This document shows, piece by piece, positions 34,984 through 43,523 of a DNA stretch of 64,000 nt (position 1 is its first letter; the number at the start of each line of letters is the position of its first letter). The notes beneath the pieces are model-generated. The model saw only the letters and a list, made by a program, of their open reading frames with translations, ran no database searches and was not told the origin of the DNA. The DNA comes from UBA1479 sp963976055. GTDB taxonomy: Bacteria; Pseudomonadota; Alphaproteobacteria; Rhodospirillales; Casp-alpha2. Where the stretch lies: the NCBI GenBank assembly GCA_963976055.1, contig CAXBJB010000007.1, forward strand, positions 1 through 64,000. The letters run 5' to 3'. The translations under genes and the position numbers were made by a program.

Positions 34984-35019
34984 TTTGAGTCGATTTCAAT
35001 TCAAGTTTTTCGTTTGAAA

Positions 35020-36408
35020 TCAGGCTGCTGGCTCAGGGCGCAGCAGCACACGCCCGACGATCCAGATGAACATGACGCCGCCGGCCACGGCGATCACCGC
35101 ACCCACGCCCATGCCGTAGAGCCCGACCTTGGCGCCGAGCGCCTCGAGGCCCGCGATGTCGCCCGCCACCTTGCGCGGCGCGCCGTATCCGCCGGCCAGG
35201 AACAGGCCCGCCGAATGCAGCGCCTGGCCCAGGCCGTAGAGCCAGAACAGGGCGAACACGGCGCGGCCCAGCTTGGGGGCACGATCCAACGACGGCAGCA
35301 GGGCGCAGAACACCAGCCCCATCAGGGCGAGGTTCACGCCGCCGATGACGCCGTGGTAATGGGCCGGCGTACGGGTATCGGCGCCGTCGACGAACAGGCC
35401 GAGCAACCCGCCCAGGAAAAACACGGCCATGGACAGATGGAGGGCGGACCGTGCCAGACGCGCGCGGTCGTCGGCGGGCGGCGTGCCGACGCCGGTGAAC
35501 AGGAAGGCGGCGGCCAGCACCACGGGAGCCGGACCCAACAGATACTGCAGGTCGGTGAAGGCCTGGGTCTGTTCGGGGCTAAACGCGGGATAGATCCAAT
35601 ACAGCGCCGGGCCGATCAACGCGAACAGGGTAAGCGCCGCCACCGCGCAGAAGAACAGGCCACCCGAAAGCGGCCGGCCGGCGGCCCCGGCCAGTGCCCA
35701 CCAGGCGCAGAGCATCAGGCCCGTGTTGACGAATTGCAGAACATGCCCACCGCCCCAGAACAGGCGTTCGTTGAGCTCAACCGAGGCCGGCTCGCCCGAG
35801 GCGGCCTGGAATGTCACGGCGAAGCAGGCGAAGGCGGCGATGAAGATCAGGCCGGTGAATAGGACGCCCAGGCCGCCCGGACCCGGCTGATTGACGCGGC
35901 GCAGGAACGCCGCCGCGAGGCGCAGGACGACAAACAGCACGCCCATGAACATGAACACCAGGCCCAGGTAGTAGAGTGGGTCGATCACCGTCGGCACGTA
36001 ATTGTTGAGGGACGGCTGGGTGTCGTGCTTCAGGGCCGGGATCATCAGCAGGATTTCTCCGGCGGCCACCATCCACACGGCCGAACGCCCCGTCGATCGG
36101 CCGCGCGACCGGCCGCCGTCCAGATGATAGGTGGTCGCCGCCGCCAGGGCGCCGAGCAGGCAGAGGAACCACACGACGAAGGAATAGACGACGTGGATGA
36201 CCAGGCCTTTTTCGAAGAAATGGAGCGGCCAGGGAATCATCCGTTCCGCCCCGGGCACGCGGGACACGGCCAGCATCAGGGCGAACACGCCCGCGATGGC
36301 GAGCGCGGCCAAGCCGAGCAGCAGCCAGGCGCGGATTTCCCAGCGCGCGTCTTCGCTGCCGACGGCGGCGCCCAGGGTTCCGTCAGGGGTTTCCGCGGCG
36401 GTCATCAT
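35020..36408 (-). CDS. Heme-copper oxidase subunit I-like membrane protein
   Basis: A 462-residue protein with about twelve membrane helices, resembling subunit I of cbb3/NOR-type heme-copper oxidases. A helix-II-like histidine is His72 (GLVIHVVYSF), a helix-VI-like one His222 (FWGGGHVLQF), and a helix-X-like pair His350 and His352 (TPAHYHGVIGG). The His-His pair of helix VII, needed for CuB, is absent where expected (residues 270-300 have no histidine), as is the helix-VI tyrosine. It may bind heme without reducing oxygen. ATG 36408 overlaps the stop of DUF420 upstream (ATGA). The genes are next to the aa3 oxidase cluster, which suggests a role in its assembly or in electron transfer. Confidence 0.78.
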   Translation of the reverse strand: MMTAAETPDGTLGAAVGSEDARWEIRAWLLLGLAALAIAGVFALMLAVSRVPGAERMIPWPLHFFEKGLVIHVVYSFVVWFLCLLGALAAATTYHLDGGRSRGRSTGRSAVWMVAAGEILLMIPALKHDTQPSLNNYVPTVIDPLYYLGLVFMFMGVLFVVLRLAAAFLRRVNQPGPGGLGVLFTGLIFIAAFACFAVTFQAASGEPASVELNERLFWGGGHVLQFVNTGLMLCAWWALAGAAGRPLSGGLFFCAVAALTLFALIGPALYWIYPAFSPEQTQAFTDLQYLLGPAPVVLAAAFLFTGVGTPPADDRARLARSALHLSMAVFFLGGLLGLFVDGADTRTPAHYHGVIGGVNLALMGLVFCALLPSLDRAPKLGRAVFALFWLYGLGQALHSAGLFLAGGYGAPRKVAGDIAGLEALGAKVGLYGMGVGAVIAVAGGVMFIWIVGRVLLRPEPAA

Positions 36409-36836
36409 TGGCCCGTATAGGGATAAAGGTGGACGGCCATGACATAGACCATGACGCCGGAAATCCCGACATACATCCACAGCGGCCAGACCCAGCGCGC
36501 CAGTGCCTTGTGGCGCGCGAACTGGCCGGTCAGGGCCCGCCAGAAGGTCATGGGGACCAGCGGCGTGATGGCGATGGCGCCGATCACATGGACAATCAGG
36601 ATGGTGAAGTAGACGGGCCGGATCATGCCTTCGCCGCCGAACTTGGCGAAACCGGAATTGAATTTGTAGATTACGTAGACCACCAGGAACAAAGCCGAGG
36701 CGGCCGCCGCGCAGAGCATCATGGCGCGGTGCTTGTCCTTCGCACCCTGCCGGATGAACACGTAGCCGATGGTCATGAACACCACAGACAGGGCGTTGAA
36801 GCCGGCGATCAGGTGGGGCAAGTCTTGAATGGTCAT
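36405..36836 (-). CDS. DUF420 membrane protein
   Basis: A 143-residue protein with four membrane helices, DUF420 family. The Bacillus member CtaM is needed for caa3 oxidase maturation, which fits the position beside cox genes. The family's conserved residues are visible: FNALSVVFM and HRAMMLCAAAAS, with the HVIGAIAITPLVPMTFW and ARHKALARWVWPLWMYV segments containing conserved histidines. It sits between a 29-residue membrane peptide and the oxidase-like gene and overlaps the latter's start by 4 bases. Confidence 0.9.
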   Translation of the reverse strand: MTIQDLPHLIAGFNALSVVFMTIGYVFIRQGAKDKHRAMMLCAAAASALFLVVYVIYKFNSGFAKFGGEGMIRPVYFTILIVHVIGAIAITPLVPMTFWRALTGQFARHKALARWVWPLWMYVGISGVMVYVMAVHLYPYTGQ

Positions 36837-36849
36837 GACGGCGGGCGGT

Positions 36850-36939
36850 CTAGCGGGTCGTCATGTTGAGCCAGAAAAGCAGATACATCGTCACCGCCGC
36901 GACGCCTAGGATTGCGCCCAACTGCCAGTTCTTCATCAT
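36850..36939 (-). CDS. 29-residue single-helix membrane peptide
   Basis: A short frame from ATG 36939 (or the next ATG) with AGGAA 7-11 bases upstream. It encodes a 29-residue peptide: a short basic start (MMKNWQ) followed by one hydrophobic helix (LGAILGVAAVTMYLLFWLN) and MTTR. It ends 13 bases before DUF420 and is on the same strand. Small single-helix proteins of this kind are frequent beside oxidase genes. It is likely real on position, ribosome site and composition, but it belongs to no family I recognise. Confidence 0.6.
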   Translation of the reverse strand: MMKNWQLGAILGVAAVTMYLLFWLNMTTR

Positions 36940-37241
36940 CTTACGTTCCTTGCTCAATTCGTGCCGCCCGCCTGCCGGGCAAGAGCGTCGCCATGTCGGC
37001 GGCGGCGAGGGCCGCCTGCCCCAGGTTGGACCTTGATGGCGGAAAATCAAGGCTATTAGGCCGTTTGTCCAGGGTAAAAAAGCCTTTGCAATGCCGCCGG
37101 GGGATGCTAGCTAAGACCTCTCGTCTCCCCGGCGGCGAGGCGCCGTTGCGCGCGGCCGGGCGTAGGCATAATGGGTTAAGAAACAAGGGCCTAACGGATT
37201 AACGTCTTTCGAGTGTAAATCCCAATGCCCGGTAATTTCGG
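36940..37241. promoter_or_regulatory. Divergent intergenic region ahead of the cox genes
   Basis: About 300 bases between the minus-strand DUF420 unit and ctaC. It must hold both promoters. I see TTGTCC near 37062 followed by an A-run and TTAAG/GATTAAC segments at 37175-37203, but no FNR, CtrA or other known site and no coding frame worth calling. Confidence 0.4.
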
Positions 37242-38102
37242 ATGAGGACCATGACCTTGAGATTGCACGCCCTGATCACAGGAGCCGCACTTTTCCTTCT
37301 TTCCTTCGGCGGCAGCGCCCTGGCGGACGGCATCGCGAAGCCCTGGCAGATGAACTTCCAGGAAGCCGCGTCCCCGGTCATGGAGCGGGTTGAGGATTTT
37401 CATAATCTGCTGTTCTGGATCATTACGATCATCACGCTGTTCGTGCTGTTTTTGCTGATCTACGTGATCGTCAAGTTCAACGAAAAGGCCAACCCGGTGC
37501 CGTCGAAGACGACCCACAACACCTTCATCGAAGTGGTGTGGACCGTGGTGCCGATCATCATTCTGGTGGTGATCGCGGTGCCGTCGTTCAAACTGCTGTT
37601 CTTCCAGGACAAATACGAAAACCCGGACATGACCCTCAAGGTCGTCGGGCATCAGTGGTACTGGTCCTATAAGTATCCGGATCACGGCGATTTCGGGTTC
37701 GATAGCCAGATGGTCCAGGCCGAGGATCTCAAGCCCGGCCAGCCGCGCTTGCTGACCGTCGACAACATGGTCGTCCTGCCGGTCGACACGAACATCCGCG
37801 TGCTGCAAACCGCCGACGACGTGATCCACAACTGGGCCATGCCGGCGTTCGGCATGAAGCTTGACGCCGTGCCCGGCCGGACCAACGAAAACTGGGTGCG
37901 CATCACCAGGCCGGGCGACTATTACGGCCAGTGTTCGGAACTCTGCGGTGTCGGCCATGCCTACATGCCGATTCACGTGAAGGCGGTCTCGAAGGAAGAG
38001 TTCGCGGCCTGGGTGGCGGCGGCGAAGGCGAAATACGCCGACTCCATGCCGGCCCCGGCAGCCGGCGAGGCCCAGATCAAGGTCGCCCAGGTCAAGGACT
38101 GA
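37242..38102 (+). CDS. ctaC: Cytochrome c oxidase subunit II
   Basis: A 286-residue subunit II of aa3-type oxidase, which receives electrons from cytochrome c at the CuA site. A signal peptide covers about residues 1-28, followed by two membrane helices (about 55-80 and 95-120). The C-terminal cupredoxin domain has the aromatic stretch GHQWYWSYKYPD and the CuA ligands in CSELCGVGHAYMP plus His in VIHNWAMP. ATG 37242 or 37251, the latter preceded by GAGGA. It is first in ctaC-ctaD-ctaG-ctaE. Confidence 0.97.
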   Translation: MRTMTLRLHALITGAALFLLSFGGSALADGIAKPWQMNFQEAASPVMERVEDFHNLLFWIITIITLFVLFLLIYVIVKFNEKANPVPSKTTHNTFIEVVWTVVPIIILVVIAVPSFKLLFFQDKYENPDMTLKVVGHQWYWSYKYPDHGDFGFDSQMVQAEDLKPGQPRLLTVDNMVVLPVDTNIRVLQTADDVIHNWAMPAFGMKLDAVPGRTNENWVRITRPGDYYGQCSELCGVGHAYMPIHVKAVSKEEFAAWVAAAKAKYADSMPAPAAGEAQIKVAQVKD

Positions 38103-38183
38103 CCGAGCGGTTTATTCGGCATTTCAGGAATTCACGGCACGCCGCGGCGGCCGCAATATAACGGAACGAGAAGAGGTTGACCC

Positions 38184-39809
38184 ATGGCCAGTGAAGTGAG
38201 CGCCCACGACGGACACGGCGGGCACGACGATCACAACCACGCTCCCAAGGGCATTGGGCGGTGGCTTTATTCCACCAACCACAAGGACATCGGGACCCTG
38301 TACATGGTGGTCGCGATATTCGCGGCGATCCTGGGCGGGGTGGCGTCCTGGCTGATCAGGTTGGAACTGGCCGAACCGGGCATTCAGTTCATCGCCGACG
38401 CGCACTTCTATAACGTCCTGGTCACGGCGCACGGCTTCCTCATGGTGTTCTTCGTGGTCATGCCGGCGCTGATCGGCGGATTCGGCAACTGGTTCGTGCC
38501 GATGATGATCGGCGCACCCGACATGGCCTTCCCGCGCATGAACAACATTTCGTTCTGGCTGTTGGTCGCCTCCACGGTGCTGCTGGTCTTCTCGGGCATC
38601 ATCGGCGGCGGCGCCGGCACGGGCTGGACCGTGTATCCGCCGCTTTCGAGCATCGATTTCCATCCGACCATGGCCGTCGACTTCGCCATCCTGTCGCTGC
38701 ACGTGGCGGGGGCCTCGTCGATCCTCGGCGCCATCAACTTCATCGTCACGATCCTGAACATGCGGGCTCCCGGCATGACGATCCACCGCATGCCGCTGTT
38801 CGTGTGGTCGATCCTGATCACGGCCTTCCTGCTGCTGCTGGCTCTGCCGGTGCTGGCGGGCTGCCTGACCATGCTGCTGACCGACCGCAATTTCGGCACC
38901 ACCTTCTTCGTGCCGTCCGGCGGCGGCGACCCGATCCTGTGGCAGCACCTGTTCTGGTTCTTCGGCCATCCCGAGGTCTACATTATGATCGTGCCGGCCT
39001 TCGGCATCATCTCGCAGATCGTCTCGACCTTCTCCAAGAAGCCGGTGTTCGGTTATCTCGGCATGGCCTACGCCATGGTTTCCATCGGCTTCATCGGCTT
39101 CGTCGTGTGGGCCCACCACATGTACACGGTCGGCCTGAACGTGGAAACGCGGGCCTATTTCGTGGCCGCCACGATGGTCATCGCCGTGCCCACGGGGGTT
39201 AAGATCTTCTCGTGGATCGCGACCATGTGGGGCGGGTCGATCCGCTTCGATACGCCCATGCTGTGGGCCATCGGCTTCATCTTCCTGTTCGTGGTCGGCG
39301 GCGTGACCGGCGTGGTTCTGGCCAACTCGGGCGTCGATCTGGCCTTCCACGATACCTATTACGTGGTCGCCCACTTCCATTACGTGCTGTCGCTCGGCGC
39401 CGTGTTCGCCATCTTCGCCGGCTGGTACTACTGGATCGGCAAAATGTCCGGCCGTCAGTATCCGGAAGGCCTGGGCCGCCTGCACTTCTGGGTGACCTTC
39501 GTCGGTGTCAACATCCTGTTCTTCCCGCAGCACTTCCTGGGCATGGCCGGCATGCCGCGCCGTATCCAGGATTATCCCGACGTTTATTCGGGCTGGAACA
39601 TGGTGTCGTCCATCGGCGCCCTGGTGACCATTGCCGGCACGCTGCTGTTCTTCGTCGTCTTGTGGCGCACCCTGTCCTCCGGCAAGCCGGCGGAAGCCAA
39701 TCCGTGGGGCGTCGGCGCCACGACCTTGGAGTGGACCGTGCCGAGCCCGGCGCCGTTCCACACCTTTGAGGACGTGCCCGACATGACCGGCAAGGCCGAG
39801 GCCCACTAA
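38184..39809 (+). CDS. ctaD: Cytochrome c oxidase subunit I
   Basis: A 541-residue catalytic subunit with twelve membrane helices carrying heme a, heme a3 and CuB. Ligand motifs are HGFLMVFFVVMP (low-spin heme), WFFGHPEVYIMI with the cross-linked His-Tyr, VWAHHMYTVG (CuB His-His) and VAHFHYVLSLG (heme a3 and heme a). The K- and D-channel regions look intact. A GAAGAGG ribosome site precedes ATG 38184. It lies between ctaC and the ctaG assembly gene. Confidence 0.98.
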   Translation: MASEVSAHDGHGGHDDHNHAPKGIGRWLYSTNHKDIGTLYMVVAIFAAILGGVASWLIRLELAEPGIQFIADAHFYNVLVTAHGFLMVFFVVMPALIGGFGNWFVPMMIGAPDMAFPRMNNISFWLLVASTVLLVFSGIIGGGAGTGWTVYPPLSSIDFHPTMAVDFAILSLHVAGASSILGAINFIVTILNMRAPGMTIHRMPLFVWSILITAFLLLLALPVLAGCLTMLLTDRNFGTTFFVPSGGGDPILWQHLFWFFGHPEVYIMIVPAFGIISQIVSTFSKKPVFGYLGMAYAMVSIGFIGFVVWAHHMYTVGLNVETRAYFVAATMVIAVPTGVKIFSWIATMWGGSIRFDTPMLWAIGFIFLFVVGGVTGVVLANSGVDLAFHDTYYVVAHFHYVLSLGAVFAIFAGWYYWIGKMSGRQYPEGLGRLHFWVTFVGVNILFFPQHFLGMAGMPRRIQDYPDVYSGWNMVSSIGALVTIAGTLLFFVVLWRTLSSGKPAEANPWGVGATTLEWTVPSPAPFHTFEDVPDMTGKAEAH

Positions 39810-39845
39810 GGCCCGGCGCTGGAACTGGCAACGAGGACCCCGCCC

Positions 39846-40457
39846 GTGTCACGGCAACCCCGCAATTCCAACAATCGGCGAACGGCGCTTGCGCTGTTCG
39901 CCGTTGTCGGCGGCATGGTCGGCCTGTCCTATGCGTCGGTCCCGTTGTACCAGCTGTTCTGTCAGGTCACCGGCTACGGCGGTACGACCCAGGTGTCGGA
40001 TGCCGGCGCCAAGGCCGTTCCGGCGGCCATGCAGGGAAAGACGGTCACCATTGCCTTCGACGCCAACGTGGCGCGCGACCTGAACTGGGACTTCCGTCCG
40101 GAACAGCGCCGGGTGACGCTCCATGCCGGGGAACAGGCGCTTGCCTTCTATTCCGCCAAAAACGACGAGAGCACGCCGGTCACCGGCACGGCCAGCTTCA
40201 ACGTGACACCGTACAAGGCTGGCATCTATTTCACCAAGATCGAGTGTTTCTGCTTTACCGAACAGACCCTGCAGGCCGGCCAGCAGGTCGACATGCCGGT
40301 GCAGTTCTATGTCGATCCGGAGTTTTTCACGGACCCTAATACCAAGGATGTGCGAGAGATCGTACTGTCCTATACCTTTCACCGGGCGGCTGACGCCGCT
40401 TCCGCCGTTCAAAAGACCAGCGCCGTCGCCACGGGTGACGCGCGCCCGGGCGGTTGA
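39846..40457 (+). CDS. ctaG: Cytochrome c oxidase assembly protein CtaG (Cox11)
   Basis: A 203-residue copper chaperone of the Cox11/CtaG family that inserts CuB into subunit I. It has one N-terminal membrane helix (about residues 11-30) and a periplasmic immunoglobulin-like domain. The copper-binding motif is CFCF in KIECFCFTEQTL near residue 136, and FYVDPEF follows. Start GTG 39846 with AACGAGG upstream. Position between ctaD and ctaE is typical for alphaproteobacteria. Confidence 0.97.
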   Translation: MSRQPRNSNNRRTALALFAVVGGMVGLSYASVPLYQLFCQVTGYGGTTQVSDAGAKAVPAAMQGKTVTIAFDANVARDLNWDFRPEQRRVTLHAGEQALAFYSAKNDESTPVTGTASFNVTPYKAGIYFTKIECFCFTEQTLQAGQQVDMPVQFYVDPEFFTDPNTKDVREIVLSYTFHRAADAASAVQKTSAVATGDARPGG

Positions 40458-40525
40458 CCGGCTCCATCTGACAGGCTTACGGGAACCGCGGTTCCCCCTA
40501 CGAACGACCAAAGGGAGTAAAAAGA

Positions 40526-41338
40526 ATGGCGAGTGGCGGTAATCATCCCTTCCACATGGTGGAGCCCTCGAAGTGGCCCCTCATGGGATCGGTGGCGGCC
40601 CTGATAACGGCCTGCGGGTCCATCTGGTTCATGCATGGCGGCCCCTGGTACCTGATGGCGGCCGGTTTCGTCATCATGTTCTACACCTTCTACGGCTGGT
40701 GGAAGGACGTGGTCGCCGAAAGCCTGACCCGCAAGTACCACACGGACGTGGTCGCGCATGGCCTTCGGGTCGGCATGCTGCTGTTCATCGCCTCGGAAGT
40801 GATGTTTTTCTTCGCCTTCTTCTGGGCGTTCTTCCACGCCAGTGTGCCGTTCCTGTCGAACGTCGCCACCGTGCCGTGGCCGCCCAAGGACATCATGCCC
40901 TTCAATCCCTGGAATATCCCGTTCCTGAACACCCTGATCCTGCTGACGTCGGGTGCGACGGTGACGGTCGCCCACCACGCGATCCGCCACGGCGACAACA
41001 AGATGTGTGCGCGCTGGCTGGTTTACACGGTCATCCTGGGCATGATCTTCACGGGCTTCCAGGCCTACGAATATCACCACGCGGCCTTCGGTCTGAAGGA
41101 CGGCATCTATCCGTCGACCTTCTATCTGGCGACCGGGTTCCACGGCTTCCACGTCATCGTCGGGACGACCTTCTTGCTGGTCTGCCTGATTCGGGCGTCG
41201 AAGGGCCATTTCACGGCGGAAAAGCACATCGGCTTCGAAGCCGCCGCCTGGTATTGGCACTTCGTCGACGTGGTCTGGCTGTTCCTGTTCGTCTCCATCT
41301 ATTGGTGGGGCAAGGGGTCCGCGACCCAGCTTCTCTAA
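40526..41338 (+). CDS. ctaE: Cytochrome c oxidase subunit III
   Basis: A 270-residue subunit III with seven membrane helices. The lipid-binding and proton-supply related residues fit SEVMFFFAFFWAFFHA near residue 95 and FEAAAWYWHFVDVVWLFLF near the C-terminus. The opening HPFHMVEPSKWP is typical. AGGGAG precedes ATG 40526. It ends the cox operon; a clear Rho-independent terminator follows at 41364. Confidence 0.97.
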   Translation: MASGGNHPFHMVEPSKWPLMGSVAALITACGSIWFMHGGPWYLMAAGFVIMFYTFYGWWKDVVAESLTRKYHTDVVAHGLRVGMLLFIASEVMFFFAFFWAFFHASVPFLSNVATVPWPPKDIMPFNPWNIPFLNTLILLTSGATVTVAHHAIRHGDNKMCARWLVYTVILGMIFTGFQAYEYHHAAFGLKDGIYPSTFYLATGFHGFHVIVGTTFLLVCLIRASKGHFTAEKHIGFEAAAWYWHFVDVVWLFLFVSIYWWGKGSATQLL

Positions 41339-41363
41339 GACGATCACCATCCTTTGGTTTTGG

Positions 41364-41394
41364 AAACGCTCCCCCTCGGGGAGCGTTTTCTTTT
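41364..41394 (+). terminator. Rho-independent terminator after ctaE
   Basis: AAACGCTCCCC (41364-41374) pairs perfectly with GGGGAGCGTTT (41378-41388) around a three-base loop, followed by TCTTTT. It ends the ctaC-ctaD-ctaG-ctaE transcript, 26 bases after the ctaE stop. Confidence 0.9.
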
Positions 41395-41486
41395 GTGGGG
41401 TTTCATCAGCGGCTGCTGGTAATCGGCGCATCGCCGCCTTATCTTCAATTCACGTCTGGGGGATGTAGAATTTTCAGGAGTTGACC

Positions 41487-41894
41487 ATGAATGACCTTGC
41501 GAGCAGCCCATCCCCCAATGCGGACGGCGGCGGCGCCTCGCCGGTGATGCGCGGCATCCGCGGACGCTGCCCGCGCTGCGGCGAAGGGCGCCTGTTCAAG
41601 GGCTACCTCAAGGTCGCCGATACCTGCGACGTCTGCGGCATGAGCTTCCACGGCCATGACACGGGCGACGGGCCCGTGGTGCCGGTGTTGCTGATCATCG
41701 GTGGGATCATCGTCGGATTGGCGCTGGGGCTCGAAGTCGTTTACGAGCCTCCGGTCTGGGTCCATCTGCTGTTATGGATTCCCCTCGGCACGCTGCTGAC
41801 CCTGGGCATCATGGTGCCCTTGAAGGGCATGGCGGTGGGCCTGCAGTACAAATACAGATCGACCGAGGAAGAAACCCGCCCGGGCGGGGTCTGA
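41487..41894 (+). CDS. DUF983 membrane protein
   Basis: A 135-residue DUF983 protein, usually found next to cox genes in alphaproteobacteria. An N-terminal zinc-ribbon-like part has CPRCGEGRLF and CDVCGMSF (two CxxC pairs), followed by two membrane helices (about residues 65-85 and 90-112). Its role is unknown but gene context links it to oxidase biogenesis. ATG 41487 is preceded by CAGGAG at good spacing. The ctaE terminator lies before it, so it may have its own promoter. No SURF1 gene follows, unlike in many relatives. Confidence 0.92.
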   Translation: MNDLASSPSPNADGGGASPVMRGIRGRCPRCGEGRLFKGYLKVADTCDVCGMSFHGHDTGDGPVVPVLLIIGGIIVGLALGLEVVYEPPVWVHLLLWIPLGTLLTLGIMVPLKGMAVGLQYKYRSTEEETRPGGV

Positions 41895-41896
41895 CG

Positions 41897-42115
41897 CTAG
41901 GGACGGCCGGAGCGCGCCTGCGCCGGCGGGCAGGCATTGGTGGCGTAGGAACAGAACACGCAGCACTCACCGGGTTCGGGCGTCAGCAGGCTGCCGCATT
42001 CCATGCATTGGTAGTACTGCACGCATTCATCCGGCGGCATGACCTCCGTCGCGGGAAATCCACACATCGGACAGGTCAGGACCGTGATCAGGGAAATAGG
42101 GCCATCGATGCTCAT
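41897..42115 (-). CDS. GDCCVxC-like small cysteine-rich protein
   Basis: A 72-residue protein with four cysteine pairs: CPMCG (about residues 15-19), CMECG (37-41), CCVFC (51-55) and a final CPP. The GECCVFCSYATNACPP end matches the 'GDCCVxC domain' small (seleno)protein family, here with Glu for Asp and ordinary cysteine codons throughout. Likely a zinc- or metal-binding protein; function unknown. ATG 42115. It starts 10 bases after the SLC13 transporter stop and is probably co-transcribed with it; it converges with DUF983. Confidence 0.82.
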   Translation of the reverse strand: MSIDGPISLITVLTCPMCGFPATEVMPPDECVQYYQCMECGSLLTPEPGECCVFCSYATNACPPAQARSGRP

Positions 42116-42125
42116 GCCTGTGATC

Positions 42126-43523
42126 CTACGGCAGATAGCCCAGGAACCGCCACCACAGGAAGCTCAGCGGCACCAGAAAGACGATGGTCAGCGCCGCCAG
42201 CACCAGGGTGAAGCGTCCGGCCTTGCGCAGGCTGACGCCGCCCAATTGTAAGGCCACCACCAGCGGTGGCACCTGATAGGGCAGGAACATGGTGGAATAA
42301 CCCAGCACGAAGGTCATCAGCACGGTGACCAGGGGAAAGCCCGTGGCCGTGGCCAAATTTTGGGCGAAGGGCGGCAGCACGGCGGGCACGCTGGGCGCCG
42401 TGGCCAGAAGGCCGGTGGCCGAGCCCAGTCCGATCAAGGTCGCGAAGTTGATCGCCGGGGTCGCCGGGTCGAGCGGCAGCAGCGGCAGGATGCGGGCCGC
42501 CAGTTCCCGCCCCACCCCGGAATCGACGATGATCGCGGCGACGGACAGCACGGCGGCGATATAGATCACCGAGGCCGTGTTGAAGCGGGTCATGAAGTCG
42601 TCCTTGGTGACCAGATCGACACCGGGCAGCAGGCAGACCACGCCCGCCGACAGGGCGATCCAGGCGGGTGAAATGCCATGCCAGAAATCAACCGCCCAGA
42701 GGGCGAGGGTGATCGTCAATACAATGGCCAGAACCTTTTCGTCGCGGCTCATGGGTGTTGCCGGCGTTGTCCGGGCGACGGATGCGTCGGCGCGGTCGGG
42801 AAACAGCATCAGCACGGCGAAATAGATAGCGACGGCTTTTAGCACGCCGGTAATCGGAAAGTGCAGCAGCAAATAGGCGCCGTAAGTGAAATGCAGGCCG
42901 TAGAGGGTTTCCGCCGTGCCAGCCAGGACCATGTTGGGCACGTTGGCCGGCAGGATGGCGACGGCCGGCATCCAGGTGCCGCAGGCCACAGCCATGACAA
43001 GGCCGTGGCGCCCGTTACGGCCCTCGGCAAAACCCAGGCGGTCGGCCAGGGCCAGGGCGATCGGCACCAAAAGGATCACCCGCCCCATGGTCGAGGGCAT
43101 GAGGAACGATAGCGCCACGCCGACCAGCACCATGGCGGCGACCTGGGCCTTGTAGGTTTCGCCGAACAGGCCGGTCAGCCGCGCCGCCAGCCTGCCGCCC
43201 AGGCCCGTGCGGGTGACCGCGATGCCGACGATCAGGCCGCCGAAGGTCAGCCACAGGGCGGTCGACGACCAGCCGGCGAAGATCACGTCGGCCGGGGCCA
43301 CGGCGATCAGCGAGGCGACGGCGAAGAAGGCCAGGCCGGTGACGAATTCGGGCATCACGCCGGTCGCGAAGAAGCCCATGGCGAACAGGACGAGGGCGCC
43401 GCCGCGCAGGACCTTGGGCTCCCAGCCCTCGGGCGTGGGGGCAAGCAACAGAAAGACCGCCAGGGCAAACACGGCAAGGGCCGTCCACCTGGGCAGGGTC
43501 ATGGTCACGGGCAATGCGGGCAT
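42126..43523 (-). CDS. SLC13/DASS family permease
   Basis: A 465-residue inner-membrane transporter with about twelve helices, of the divalent anion:sodium symporter (DASS, SLC13, CitMHS-like) superfamily. Such proteins take up dicarboxylates, citrate or sulfate with sodium. The family's SNT-like motif is not exact; related segments are FLMPSTMGRVILLVP near residue 147 and ILPANVPNMVL near residue 203. Substrate cannot be told. ATG 43523 has CGGAGGA 6 bases upstream and was preferred to the longer frame. It is divergent from phaC. Confidence 0.85.
   Translation of the reverse strand: MPALPVTMTLPRWTALAVFALAVFLLLAPTPEGWEPKVLRGGALVLFAMGFFATGVMPEFVTGLAFFAVASLIAVAPADVIFAGWSSTALWLTFGGLIVGIAVTRTGLGGRLAARLTGLFGETYKAQVAAMVLVGVALSFLMPSTMGRVILLVPIALALADRLGFAEGRNGRHGLVMAVACGTWMPAVAILPANVPNMVLAGTAETLYGLHFTYGAYLLLHFPITGVLKAVAIYFAVLMLFPDRADASVARTTPATPMSRDEKVLAIVLTITLALWAVDFWHGISPAWIALSAGVVCLLPGVDLVTKDDFMTRFNTASVIYIAAVLSVAAIIVDSGVGRELAARILPLLPLDPATPAINFATLIGLGSATGLLATAPSVPAVLPPFAQNLATATGFPLVTVLMTFVLGYSTMFLPYQVPPLVVALQLGGVSLRKAGRFTLVLAALTIVFLVPLSFLWWRFLGYLP

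Larger units (their letters stand above)
33600..35010. other. AT-rich accessory island
   Basis: A 1.4-kb stretch clearly lower in GC than everything around it. The first 230 bases (33600-33826) hold no gene and are strongly AT-rich; two overlapping plus-strand genes follow. It separates minus-strand ctaB from the minus-strand oxidase-like gene, which otherwise would be adjacent. No integrase, transposase or flanking direct repeat was found. A 34992-35021 inverted repeat (GATTTCAA with TTGAAATC) marks the right edge and touches the stop of the next gene. Horizontal gain is inferred from composition. Confidence 0.7.

Noticed and set aside
34992..35021. GATTTCAA/TTGAAATC inverted repeat as a terminator or att site of the island
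   Set aside because: It has no U-tract after the stem, and no matching copy was seen at the left edge of the island.
38124..39806. 560-codon open frame antisense to ctaD
   Set aside because: ctaD is certain from its heme and copper ligands; the antisense product is low-complexity His/Arg/Asp-rich sequence without any known domain.
41897..42115. Selenoprotein reading of the GDCCVxC-like gene
   Set aside because: All relevant positions are ordinary cysteine codons, with no in-frame UGA before the proper stop and no need for recoding.
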